This document shows, in pieces, positions 44,660 to 53,115 of a stretch of DNA of 64,000 nucleotides. Position 1 is the first letter of the stretch, and the number at the start of each line of letters is the position of its first letter. The translations under genes were made by a program, and so were the position numbers. The notes beneath the pieces were generated by a model. That model was not told where the DNA came from. It ran no database searches and saw only the letters and a list, made by a program, of their open reading frames with translations. Origin of the DNA: Chloroflexota bacterium (GTDB lineage: Bacteria > Chloroflexota > UBA11872). The DNA lies in NCBI GenBank assembly GCA_022821905.1, contig JAJECS010000018.1:1-64000 (forward strand), read 5' to 3'.

Positions 44660-47600
44660 TCACGGGCGCGTGATCGACTCTGGCACGTAGGCTTCGCCGG
44701 TATCCAGGGGCGGCGTCGGGCCAAAGCTGGAATACGGCACATAGGCCCCGGCCGGGTAAAGCCGGTCGCGCACGGCGTCACCCAAGAGCCGCAGCTTCAC
44801 GGGCTGCTGGCTCCCAGGGTGGTACTCGAGCACCGCGGCTTGGAAGTACTGGCGGATGAAGCCGGATGCCGCGCCGGGAATATTGAGCACCGCCTGCGGA
44901 TGATGGTCGTAGCGGGCGTCGGTCTTGGGATAGCCGAAGGCGGCAACGCCGCCGTGCGCCTCAAAGAAGTCGAGGAACCCAATGTCGGTCCCGTCGACCG
45001 CAACGTTGGAGACGCGGTGGCCGAACGGGCCGAGCACCGCGCCCGGCTGTTCGGACAGCAGGTCCGGCTCCACGCCCAGATCGGGCGCACCCCGCAGCCC
45101 ACCGCCGATGTAGTCCCAGACCAATCGGCGCTCAATGCGCCAGACGTCATGGCGCTGCTGGCAGTCGACGACACCGCGCTGGTAGTACTGAGTGAGCACA
45201 CCGGGCCGCTCCTCCATGACCTCCGAGGTGGCATGGCCCCACCGAGTGACGCCGCCAGTGGATTGGTAATGCGCCAGGAAGTCACAAGCGAATTCCTGAT
45301 CGGCAGTCGTGACCTGCAAGTCCGGAATGTTGTGCGCTAGGTGCACGGCCGGCACAAAGAAGCTGTTGCGTTTCACCCGGGTGCTGAAGTTAGCGCTGGC
45401 CATCCGGGCCGCCGGGGGCCTTGGCAGACCTGATGCGCTCGACGCCAGGATCGCCGCGCCGCAGCTCGTCACATCGTCGGCTACCACAAACGCGGGTGAC
45501 CAGTTGGAGAGCGGGTCGCCGTCAGGAGTGATGAGTCTGACGGACATTGTCAATCTTTCATAATCGGGCCAGGTGTGCTTCCAGAAGTGAAGATTCGGCA
45601 TCGTGATCAACGATTCATTACGGTATCCGCCGGTACCCGCGAGGCTAATCCAGTGCTGCTTCATGGAACCAACCTTGCGAAACTCTAGCAGCACATCATG
45701 ATCTTCGGGTAATCCATCCACGAATAATTCGAGAGAGGTGTCGAATCGATCTCGTGCCACACTGAGGATGCAATTCGGAGGTGATGGATTGACCGAGGTA
45801 ATATTCATGGCATATGTTGTCTCGGGTGCCAATATGCGATCTCCTGCCTGAGATGATGCTCGCCCAGGACCATTGAACGGGTTGTGATAGATCAGTACTC
45901 GACCGCGATTTATATCGCCTATATAGAGATTGTCACTATTGTCAAATACAGCGGTGTATGGCATTGATGCGAGATCGTAAAGATACCTATTTGGACTGGT
46001 TTCAGGGCCGAGTGGATCATCGTATATCCCAACAAAGCGACCCCCTGAGTACATGTTATACCCGACCACCATTCGATTATCACTGTCGAATGCTGCCTCC
46101 CATGTGGCAGCTTTGAGTGGGTGCGCGTCCGTTCGGTTGACTGCTTGCTGTGGTTCATAGTCGCTCACAACAAGGGTTGGGATGGATCCGCCATAGGTGT
46201 CAAATGTCTTGGCGGCGTTCGGTGCGTATATTGCCGACGATGTGTCAGTTGGCAAGGCGTCCCTGGTGAATACGAGGAGGCGTTGATTGCCGTCTATCTC
46301 GAGCGAGTGGTCCGACACGTATAGATTTCCAACGGTATCGATTGAAAGGGCGCCAGGGAGGCAAAGCATGTTTGGGCTGAGCATTTCATGGATCTGCGGG
46401 TCGCGCGGCACGTGAGGTATTGCCGGAGCACGGCGGTTGCAAAGAGATCCGGTGGCATCATTTTGTCCGAGAATTATATCGACTACTGGATTTGTGAATG
46501 GATTTCTGATTCGAACAACGCGGTTGTTGTCGGTGTCGCTTAACCAAACGAATTCGCCAGCCTCCACCGGGGCAATGCCGAAAATGCGGTCGCCGAACGA
46601 GAGCGTATCGGTCGTCCCAAGGACAGGGAGAGCTTTCCGGTGTATGGGAATTGTGTGAAGCGGTACCGAGTGTTCTGTAAGTGGTAATTGATAGATGTCA
46701 ATGGGGCCCCGTCCTTCGAAGCCGAGAACCCACAGGCGGCCTGCACTGTCGACTTTGATGATCCCACAGCAGGTATCCCAGATATTTCGAGGCCGTTCGT
46801 CGCCGACGACTCCATCGGCGGATTGACCGGTAGCGATGGATGGCAGGCCGTTCCAAAATAAGAGGCGGTGGATGTCGCTGACGATCATTTGGTCGTCCCA
46901 GAGTGCAATGCCCCTAGGGGAGTGCAATCCGCGCTTGGTGGAGAGATTTGGTCCGTGAGGCGTCGATGGTGAGAAGAATTGCTTGTCTGGGTAGACAATC
47001 GCGAGATTGCTAGGGATAGATATTGATGCTGGAATGCGTACCACATCGGCCTGGTAGCTTCCGATCGAGGCTACGATATTTCCATCACGGTCGATGCCAA
47101 TGCCGCCGCCGCCTCTGCATATTGCTCCGGTCCATTTGGTGGCCCCTTGATGCTGAGGCTTTCCACAATACTCCGTGGGATGATAGGCGGAGAGTCCGAA
47201 TATGGAGTGGATCGATGTAAAGTCCCAATTCCAAAGCGCTATCATGCCGTGTTCTGTGTCGTATATCCATAATCCGTTGCCTGCGGGATCTGGTTCGAGT
47301 GAAGTTGGATTCCTGAATTGTGAGTCGTGGATGTGGGTTGCAGGCATTCCAGAAGTAAACGGTGGCTGAAAGACGAGGAGGCGGTCGTTGTCGGTGTCGA
47401 CCACGTATGCACGATTGTCGGGTCCAAAGCGTATGGCTGATGGGGTGTGCATTGTTGTCGGATCGGACCCTGGAGTTGCTGTGTGAAAGCTTTGCTGGCC
47501 AAGAACTAGGTCGGCGACGGTGCTGATTTGGTGGTTGGCCGGATCCATCGGAAACCTCAGCACACGGTTGTTTCCGCTGTCTGCAACCCAGAGATTTCCA

Positions 47601-48400
47601 TACGGATCGATGTCGACGCCATTTCCGTAGAGACCTGGTTCGAATCGGTTAGTGTTCGAGTGGAAGCAGAGAGTATCCGCGCGTGGCGAGTCGATTACAC
47701 CTCGATTGCACATGATTCCGGAGGAATCCGCTTGTCCCCAGACGGCGTCTGCCACTGAATCGTTTGCGAATGGAGAGTTGTATTTGAGCACTCTGTTATT
47801 GAAGGAGTCTGGAACGTAGAGATTCGAATTGGTGTCAACGGCCATCGTGACGAAGGATGGGTGCTCCACAGGGCTACGAGTAACATCCGGTAGGCCGCAG
47901 AGAGTCTGGGGGCCGGCGGACGGGCGTACCGGGTAGTTCTGAACTCCACCATCTCCGTTGCATGCTGAGTGGTGATATCCCGACGGCTGGCCGATGACAA
48001 CATCTGCGGTGCACGGGCTTGGTCCGGCGTAGCACCTGGCGAGGTTGATCCCCAGGATGCGGCTGTTGCCCGAATCCCAAATGTATGCCCGTCCGGGGTC
48101 GGTCGATCTATCGACGACGACTCCGCCGGGATTGAACACCTTGAACGGAACGACTTCATTGGGACCTATCTGAGAAAAGTCTGGCTTTCCGACGACTACG
48201 TCCGCCCACAGGTCGCCGGCTTGCCCCCTGACGGGTGGTGAAGGTGGAAACGGTGCCGGGGCAGGCGACGGGCCCATGGACCGAATAGCGGCGGAGTTTT
48301 CGGCGGTTCGCAAAGCGGCGACGGCCGATAGATCCGATTGGAGTGCGGCTAGCACGGCGGAGAAGAGCAGGACTGCCGCCGCGAGCACTCTTCGACACAC
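44660..48400 (-). CDS. Secreted NHL-repeat protein with C-terminal Chloroflexi-type tail
   Basis: 1246 aa. Signal peptide 'RRVLAAAVLLFSAVLAALQ', then many NHL units such as 'DPYGNLWVADSGNNRVLRFP', 'DNRAYVVDTDNDRLLVF' and 'DTVGNLYVSDHSLEIDGN', which build beta-propellers (~60-870). A beta domain follows. The last ~200 residues hold two tail units, 'RPGVLTQYYQRGVVD' and 'FIRQYFQAAVLEYHPG'. Extracellular, probably binding. The middle (~45,560-48,000) is clearly richer in A+T than both ends and the neighbours, a sign of separate origin or relaxed codon use. GTG start. Confidence 0.82.
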   Translation of the reverse strand: MCRRVLAAAVLLFSAVLAALQSDLSAVAALRTAENSAAIRSMGPSPAPAPFPPSPPVRGQAGDLWADVVVGKPDFSQIGPNEVVPFKVFNPGGVVVDRSTDPGRAYIWDSGNSRILGINLARCYAGPSPCTADVVIGQPSGYHHSACNGDGGVQNYPVRPSAGPQTLCGLPDVTRSPVEHPSFVTMAVDTNSNLYVPDSFNNRVLKYNSPFANDSVADAVWGQADSSGIMCNRGVIDSPRADTLCFHSNTNRFEPGLYGNGVDIDPYGNLWVADSGNNRVLRFPMDPANHQISTVADLVLGQQSFHTATPGSDPTTMHTPSAIRFGPDNRAYVVDTDNDRLLVFQPPFTSGMPATHIHDSQFRNPTSLEPDPAGNGLWIYDTEHGMIALWNWDFTSIHSIFGLSAYHPTEYCGKPQHQGATKWTGAICRGGGGIGIDRDGNIVASIGSYQADVVRIPASISIPSNLAIVYPDKQFFSPSTPHGPNLSTKRGLHSPRGIALWDDQMIVSDIHRLLFWNGLPSIATGQSADGVVGDERPRNIWDTCCGIIKVDSAGRLWVLGFEGRGPIDIYQLPLTEHSVPLHTIPIHRKALPVLGTTDTLSFGDRIFGIAPVEAGEFVWLSDTDNNRVVRIRNPFTNPVVDIILGQNDATGSLCNRRAPAIPHVPRDPQIHEMLSPNMLCLPGALSIDTVGNLYVSDHSLEIDGNQRLLVFTRDALPTDTSSAIYAPNAAKTFDTYGGSIPTLVVSDYEPQQAVNRTDAHPLKAATWEAAFDSDNRMVVGYNMYSGGRFVGIYDDPLGPETSPNRYLYDLASMPYTAVFDNSDNLYIGDINRGRVLIYHNPFNGPGRASSQAGDRILAPETTYAMNITSVNPSPPNCILSVARDRFDTSLELFVDGLPEDHDVLLEFRKVGSMKQHWISLAGTGGYRNESLITMPNLHFWKHTWPDYERLTMSVRLITPDGDPLSNWSPAFVVADDVTSCGAAILASSASGLPRPPAARMASANFSTRVKRNSFFVPAVHLAHNIPDLQVTTADQEFACDFLAHYQSTGGVTRWGHATSEVMEERPGVLTQYYQRGVVDCQQRHDVWRIERRLVWDYIGGGLRGAPDLGVEPDLLSEQPGAVLGPFGHRVSNVAVDGTDIGFLDFFEAHGGVAAFGYPKTDARYDHHPQAVLNIPGAASGFIRQYFQAAVLEYHPGSQQPVKLRLLGDAVRDRLYPAGAYVPYSSFGPTPPLDTGEAYVPESITRP

Positions 48401-48412
48401 GCCGTCGACCTG

Positions 48413-49264
48413 CTAATACGCCGCGATGTTGAGGACCGCTTGTTCCTCCGGCGTCAGCGCCTCGATCTGCTCCTGGCTCATGCCGCGGAAATGCGTATTC
48501 GGCGGAACCCCGGCTTCCAGCCCCCAGATCTTGCGTTCCTCCAGCGACATCTGGGCGCGCATCTCCGGCGGCATGTAGCGATAGGCATCGTTGAAGCTCT
48601 TCACCCACCAGCGTTGGAAGAACAGGATCAGCGAGTAGCGCGGCTTGTCGCCGCGGTTGGTCCCGCCGGTGTGCCACAGGCTGGCGTCCCACATCAGCAC
48701 CGACCCCGCCGGCGCTTCGGCAATCTTCCATCCCGGCGGCAGCGTTTCGGGCTCAGGCGGCGGAATCTCGGTCGAGAGGTGCGACCCCGGCCAGATCACC
48801 GGTCCCCCGGTGGTCGTCGAGAACTCGGTGAGGGCCCAGGCCGCCTGGATGCCCAGGGGGTAGTGCCGCCCGCCGACGAACGGCGTGACCGTGAAATCGC
48901 TCCAGTCGGCGTGCACGTTGCCACCGAATCGCTGGTGGTCCTTCTGTCCGGTCGGCATGGGCACGCGGACGGTGACGTCGTGGGCGAACATGTCTTCGCC
49001 CAGCACTCGCCGCGCGACCTCGACCGGCGCCGGATACCGCAGCGGCAGGCCGTGGAAGTGCCGGTGCTTGGCCTGCGCGTTGAACGCCATCCGCAAGTCG
49101 GCGCTCTGCAGGCCGTATTTCCGCCCGATGGTTTCCTCGGCCGCCAGCGTCTCCTCGATCGCCGCCACCGAGGCGTCGATCTCCGCCTGCGGCAGCACCC
49201 GCTCCAGGATCGTGTAGCCGTCGCGCTCGATCTGGGCCGCGTGCCGCTCGATGTCCCAGGTCAT
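48413..49264 (-). CDS. Phytanoyl-CoA dioxygenase (PhyH) family, copy 3
   Basis: 283 aa. 'GGNVHADWSDF' (His-x-Asp), 'GGPVIWPGSHL' and 'LWHTGGTNRGDKPRYSL' (distal His and 2-oxoglutarate Arg) give a complete iron site. Not closely similar to the adjacent PhyH pair. Its ATG lies one base after the stop of the upstream gene, so the three genes 50539-48413 form a tight operon. Substrate unknown. Confidence 0.87.
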   Translation of the reverse strand: MTWDIERHAAQIERDGYTILERVLPQAEIDASVAAIEETLAAEETIGRKYGLQSADLRMAFNAQAKHRHFHGLPLRYPAPVEVARRVLGEDMFAHDVTVRVPMPTGQKDHQRFGGNVHADWSDFTVTPFVGGRHYPLGIQAAWALTEFSTTTGGPVIWPGSHLSTEIPPPEPETLPPGWKIAEAPAGSVLMWDASLWHTGGTNRGDKPRYSLILFFQRWWVKSFNDAYRYMPPEMRAQMSLEERKIWGLEAGVPPNTHFRGMSQEQIEALTPEEQAVLNIAAY

Positions 49265-49265
49265 A

Positions 49266-50174
49266 TCACCAGGTGCGGCCGACCGGCCGGTACCCGCGAT
49301 CGGTCACGTCGCCCGGCACGCCGTATCGGTGGCGGTAGCGCGTGCGCGCGATGGCCTCGGGCGTGGCCTTGTTCTCGGGAATGTCGCCCGGCCAGCCCTG
49401 CCCGCCCAGGTAGTGGAACTCGTCGGACTTGCCGCACAGCCAGTAGTACATCTCGGCGGCGTCCACGCAGTCGCGCATCAGCTCCGAGTGACGCAGGGTG
49501 TCCACGACGAAGTCGGCGAACTCGACCTCGAAGTCCGGCTCCTGGATCCAGTCGCGCCTGGGGTCCTCGGTGCGCCAGTAGTTGTACTTGAGCAGGTTTC
49601 GCGTCCCGGTCGGCGCCGTGCGCGCGCCGCGCCGGTGCCAGATGTTGTAGGAGGTGAGGAAGATCGAGCCGGCCGGCGCGGCGGTCAGCACGCTGCCCTT
49701 GATCGCGTCGTAGTGCGCCATGTGCTTCTCGCGCTGATACAGGAAATGCGAGCCGGGTAATAGCTCGGTCGGGCCCATCTCGGGCGGCACGTCCTGCGGG
49801 TAGTAGAACACCTGGAGGTAGTTCACCTCGGGGCCGTAACGCGAGCCGCCGTCGCGGTGCCAGTCCTGCGGATGCCGCGGGGCGGTGCCCCGGTGATTCG
49901 ACATCAGCACGGGGAGCGTGAAGTTGTCGCCGAGCAGCGAACGCACCGCCCCGGCCGCCGCCGGATTGACGATCACGTTCTCGACGAACCAGTCCTCTTC
50001 CAGGATCTCCGACGGCTCCGAAATTGGGTGTTCGTCGAGAAAGTCCATCGCCCGCCGGTTGATCTCGTCGGGCACCACGCCTTCCAGAATCCAGTAGCCA
50101 TTGCGGCAGAACCAGATCACGTCGTCGTCGGTCATGGTGGGTGCGCAGGAGTGGGTGCGCTTGGGAATGCTCAT
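49266..50174 (-). CDS. Phytanoyl-CoA dioxygenase (PhyH) family, copy 4a
   Basis: 302 aa from ATG 50174; the track ORF (to 50510) runs back through the next gene in another frame. 'PQDWHRDGGS' gives His-x-Asp, 'GPTELLPGSHFLYQREKHM' the central motif, and 'IWHRRGARTAPTGTRNLL' the distal His and Arg. The C-terminus (~220-302, 'WLCGKSDEFHYLGGQGW') is an extension shared only with copy 4b at 50624. ATG overlaps the upstream stop as ATGA. Confidence 0.88.
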   Translation of the reverse strand: MSIPKRTHSCAPTMTDDDVIWFCRNGYWILEGVVPDEINRRAMDFLDEHPISEPSEILEEDWFVENVIVNPAAAGAVRSLLGDNFTLPVLMSNHRGTAPRHPQDWHRDGGSRYGPEVNYLQVFYYPQDVPPEMGPTELLPGSHFLYQREKHMAHYDAIKGSVLTAAPAGSIFLTSYNIWHRRGARTAPTGTRNLLKYNYWRTEDPRRDWIQEPDFEVEFADFVVDTLRHSELMRDCVDAAEMYYWLCGKSDEFHYLGGQGWPGDIPENKATPEAIARTRYRHRYGVPGDVTDRGYRPVGRTW

Positions 50175-50539
50175 GCGGTGGCCCTCCGTTCCAGGATGAA
50201 CTCGCAGGAGAGCCCGTAGGTGCGGCTCTCGTCCATGAGCAGCGACAGCTCGGGGAACTTCACCACCCGCCAGCCGTCGTTGATGGCCTCCAGCACGGTC
50301 TTGTAGGGCCAGTCCTCGGGCGCCGGCAGCGGATAGACCACCTCGCCGTCGCGGATCATGCGCATGCCGACCACGTCCGAGGTTTCGGACGTTCGTGCCG
50401 CCTGGAGGTAGAGCAGGTCCCAGCGCCGCGGCCGCTCCGCGCCGATGGCGTCCTCGAGCTCGCGCAGCCGCTCCTCGGTCAGGCGCCCCTCGCGCAGCTC
50501 CTCGATGCACTGCCGCACCATCTGCCGCGGATTCTTCAT
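50171..50539 (-). CDS. Small hypothetical protein coupled to PhyH gene
   Basis: 122 aa; no family recognised. The first ~50 residues are charged and helical ('QCIEELREGRLTEERLRELE'), followed by a possible small alpha/beta part ('GWRVVKFPELSLLMD'). No membrane segment or signal. Its stop overlaps the PhyH start (ATGA), so both are made from one message; it may be a subunit or substrate-handling partner of that oxygenase, which is inference. Confidence 0.65.
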   Translation of the reverse strand: MKNPRQMVRQCIEELREGRLTEERLRELEDAIGAERPRRWDLLYLQAARTSETSDVVGMRMIRDGEVVYPLPAPEDWPYKTVLEAINDGWRVVKFPELSLLMDESRTYGLSCEFILERRATA

Positions 50540-50623
50540 CAGCAGACCTCCGCCGGTCGCGCCGTGGCGCTCGCGCCTTCCATCGTAGCTCGCGATGGCG
50601 CGCGGCGGCGGTCGAACCTCACC

Positions 50624-51541
50624 TCATCCGAGGCGCCCGGATTGCCTCTCCCGTCGATCGGTGATGTCGCCCGGCACGCCGTAGCGTCGGCGGTATCTGG
50701 CGCGTTCGTCGGAACCGGTCGCGGGCTTGGTCAACAGGATGTCCGCGGGCCACGACTGACCGCCCAGATAGCGAAATTCGTCGATCTTCCCGCTGAGCCA
50801 GAAATACATCTCCGCTGCGTCGACACAGTCGCTGACCCCATCGGAGAACCGCGCCCCGTCGACGACGAAATCCGCCGACGCGATGTCGAACTCCGGGTTC
50901 ACGATCCAGTCCCGCCGTGGGTCGGCGGTGCGCCAGTAGTTGTATTTGAGCAGGTGGCGCACGCCGGCAGCTGCCGGCGCCGTGCGCGCCGCTCGGCGAT
51001 GCCAGATGTTGTACGCGGTGATGAAGATCGAGCCAGCCGGCCCGGCGGTTAGCACGCCGCCCTTGATCGCGCCGTAGTGCGCCATGTGCTTTTCCCGTTG
51101 GTAGAGGAAATGTGAGCCCGGCAACAGCTCCGTGGGACCCATCTCCGGCGGCACGTCCTGGGGGTAGTAGAAGACCTGCAAGTAGTTGAGCTCCGGCCCG
51201 TGGAGTGAGCCGCTGTCGCGGTGCCAATCCTGCGGCTTGGCCGGGCCCCGGCCGCGGTGGTTGGCCATCAGCGTCGGCAGGGCGAAGTCGTCTCCCAGCA
51301 GCGAGCGGACCGCCCCGGCGGCCGCCGGGTTGAGAATCACGCCGTCCACGAACCAGTCCTCCGCCAGGATCTCGGTGGGCTCCCCGTGCGTGTTCGACGC
51401 CAGGTAGTCCAGCGCTCGCCGGTTGATCTCGTCCGGCACAACCGCTTCCAGAATCCAGTAGCCGTTGCGGCAGAACCGCACCACGTCCTCATCGGTCATC
51501 GTGGGCTCGCAGGAGTGCGTGCGGTTCATGCTGGGCGCCAT
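50624..51541 (-). CDS. Phytanoyl-CoA dioxygenase (PhyH) family, copy 4b
   Basis: 305 aa, collinear with copy 4a and mostly identical ('EMGPTELLPGSHFLYQREKH', 'DCVDAAEMYFWLSGK'). 'PQDWHRDSGS' supplies His-x-Asp and 'IWHRRAARTAPAA' the distal His and Arg. A recent tandem duplication with the 122-aa gene between the copies. 84 bases separate it from that gene and 25 from the M20 gene upstream, so all may be on one transcript. Substrate unknown. Confidence 0.87.
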   Translation of the reverse strand: MAPSMNRTHSCEPTMTDEDVVRFCRNGYWILEAVVPDEINRRALDYLASNTHGEPTEILAEDWFVDGVILNPAAAGAVRSLLGDDFALPTLMANHRGRGPAKPQDWHRDSGSLHGPELNYLQVFYYPQDVPPEMGPTELLPGSHFLYQREKHMAHYGAIKGGVLTAGPAGSIFITAYNIWHRRAARTAPAAAGVRHLLKYNYWRTADPRRDWIVNPEFDIASADFVVDGARFSDGVSDCVDAAEMYFWLSGKIDEFRYLGGQSWPADILLTKPATGSDERARYRRRYGVPGDITDRRERQSGRLG

Positions 51542-51566
51542 CGTCTGCTGGAGTTTGCCGCCAGAC

Positions 51567-52874
51567 CTATGATGCGACGCCGCACCATTCGACGATGGCC
51601 AGCGCGTAGATCTTCGCGGCGTCGATCAAGTCGTCGATCTCCACGTGCTCGTCCGGTCCGTGCGCGACCAGCAGACTCCCCGGCCCGATGGTGATGGCCG
51701 GAATCCCCGCGCGATTCAGGAACGCCCCGTCGTCGACGGCGGCGAAGCCGTAGTAGGGCGCTTCCGTGCCGAACACGCCCGTGTAGGCCGCCTCGAGGGC
51801 CTTGCAGATGGGCTCGTCCGGCGAGACGTCGAACGGCGGCCACCAGAGCAGCCATTCGACCTTGGGCGGATTGTCCCGCAGCCATGAGTCGGTGGCGGCC
51901 ACGCGCGCAATGTGCGCCTCGACCTCGGCCCTGACGTCCTCGACCGGCTCCTGCGGCGGATGCCAGATCGCATACTCCACCCGGCTCTCCTCCGAGATCA
52001 CGAACGGCCCGTTCGGACCGCCCTGCACCAGGCCCGGATAGATGGTGAAGTGCCCCGGACGCTTGAACATCGGGTGCGACTTGGTCTGGCCCCACTCTTC
52101 TTCCAGTTGGCGCAAGCCGTCCATGACGATCTGGGCCTTGTCGATGGAGGAGACGCCGATGGCCGCGCCGCCGCCGCCTGCGCGGATCAGCTCGTCGCGC
52201 ATCGAGGCGTGCACCGCCTTGCCCTTCACGGTCAGCGCCATGTAGAGCAGGCCGGGCGAGGCCGGGATGATGCCCAGGCGGTGCGGCGGGCCGGACGCCT
52301 CGGCCACGATCGCCGCATCAGCCGTGTAGCCGCGCTCGATGGCCGCGCCAGTGCCGGCCTCGGTGTTCATCATCTCCTCGCCGACGACGAATTCGAGGAT
52401 CACGTCGCCCTTGGGATGCAGCCCGGCCTGCAGCACCGCTTTCAGGGCGATGAGCGTTGCCGCGTTGCCGCCCTTCATGTCGCACGAGCCGCGGCCCCAG
52501 ATCTTGCCGTCGATGACCTCTCCGCTCCACGGCCCGGCCTTCGACCAGTTGGCGTCCGGTCCGGGCGGCACCACGTCCACGTGGCCGTTGAACAGCAGCG
52601 ACCGGCCCCCGCCCGCGCCGCTGAACTTGCCGGCCAGGTTCGCGCGGCCTTTCTCGGCTTCCCACAGATCGGTCTCAAGGCCGACGGCCTCCATGAGCGG
52701 CTGGCAGAACTCGTTCACGCGGGTTTCCCCGCCCAACGCCGCCGCCTGGTCGATCCCCGGATAGGTCGGGTTCACCGACGGGATGCGCACGGTGTCGATG
52801 GTCATCTGCACCAGCTCGTCGGCCAGGGCGTCCACCTCGGCCAACACGCGCTCGCGGATTTGCGAATCTGTCAT
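51567..52874 (-). CDS. M20-family metallopeptidase/deacylase (ArgE/DapE-like)
   Basis: 435 aa. Zinc ligands are visible: 'LLFNGHVDVVPPG' (His), 'WGRGSCDMKGGNAA' (Asp), 'FVVGEEMMNTEAG' (catalytic Glu-Glu) and the final 'VAHGPDEHVEIDD' (His). It removes an acyl or amino-acid group from a small amide. First gene of the row that leads into the PhyH genes, so the PhyH substrates might be N-acyl or amino-acid derivatives. Confidence 0.88.
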   Translation of the reverse strand: MTDSQIRERVLAEVDALADELVQMTIDTVRIPSVNPTYPGIDQAAALGGETRVNEFCQPLMEAVGLETDLWEAEKGRANLAGKFSGAGGGRSLLFNGHVDVVPPGPDANWSKAGPWSGEVIDGKIWGRGSCDMKGGNAATLIALKAVLQAGLHPKGDVILEFVVGEEMMNTEAGTGAAIERGYTADAAIVAEASGPPHRLGIIPASPGLLYMALTVKGKAVHASMRDELIRAGGGGAAIGVSSIDKAQIVMDGLRQLEEEWGQTKSHPMFKRPGHFTIYPGLVQGGPNGPFVISEESRVEYAIWHPPQEPVEDVRAEVEAHIARVAATDSWLRDNPPKVEWLLWWPPFDVSPDEPICKALEAAYTGVFGTEAPYYGFAAVDDGAFLNRAGIPAITIGPGSLLVAHGPDEHVEIDDLIDAAKIYALAIVEWCGVAS

Positions 52875-53039
52875 CGCAGCGACTCCTCGGCTCTACGGCT
52901 CGCTGGCCGCATGGTAAGCGCCGCAGTCTCAGACGTGCCGCGTGACTGCTTCCACACCTCGCAAGCCGGTGCCGCTTCAGTGATTCTCGCTGCGGACTCT
53001 TGGAAATCCGTTCACGGCCATTGGTAAGCTCCCCTTCCC

Positions 53040-53064
53040 CGTTCGTGGTGAGCCTGTCGAACCA
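53040..53064. repeat. Single arm of the CGTTCGTGGTGAGC repeat
   Basis: 'CGTTCGTGGTGAGCCTGTCGAACCA', matching the left arm at 41800-41825 with one change. No right arm nearby. Confidence 0.65.
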
Positions 53065-53115
53065 TGGACGGGGCCGACCAGCTCGAAACGTCGTATTGAG
53101 CGGGCTTGAGGATTC

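Noticed and set aside
49266-50510. 414-aa version of PhyH copy 4a
   Set aside because: The added N-terminus is an out-of-frame reading of the 122-aa gene; ATG 50174 with ATGA overlap is the right start.
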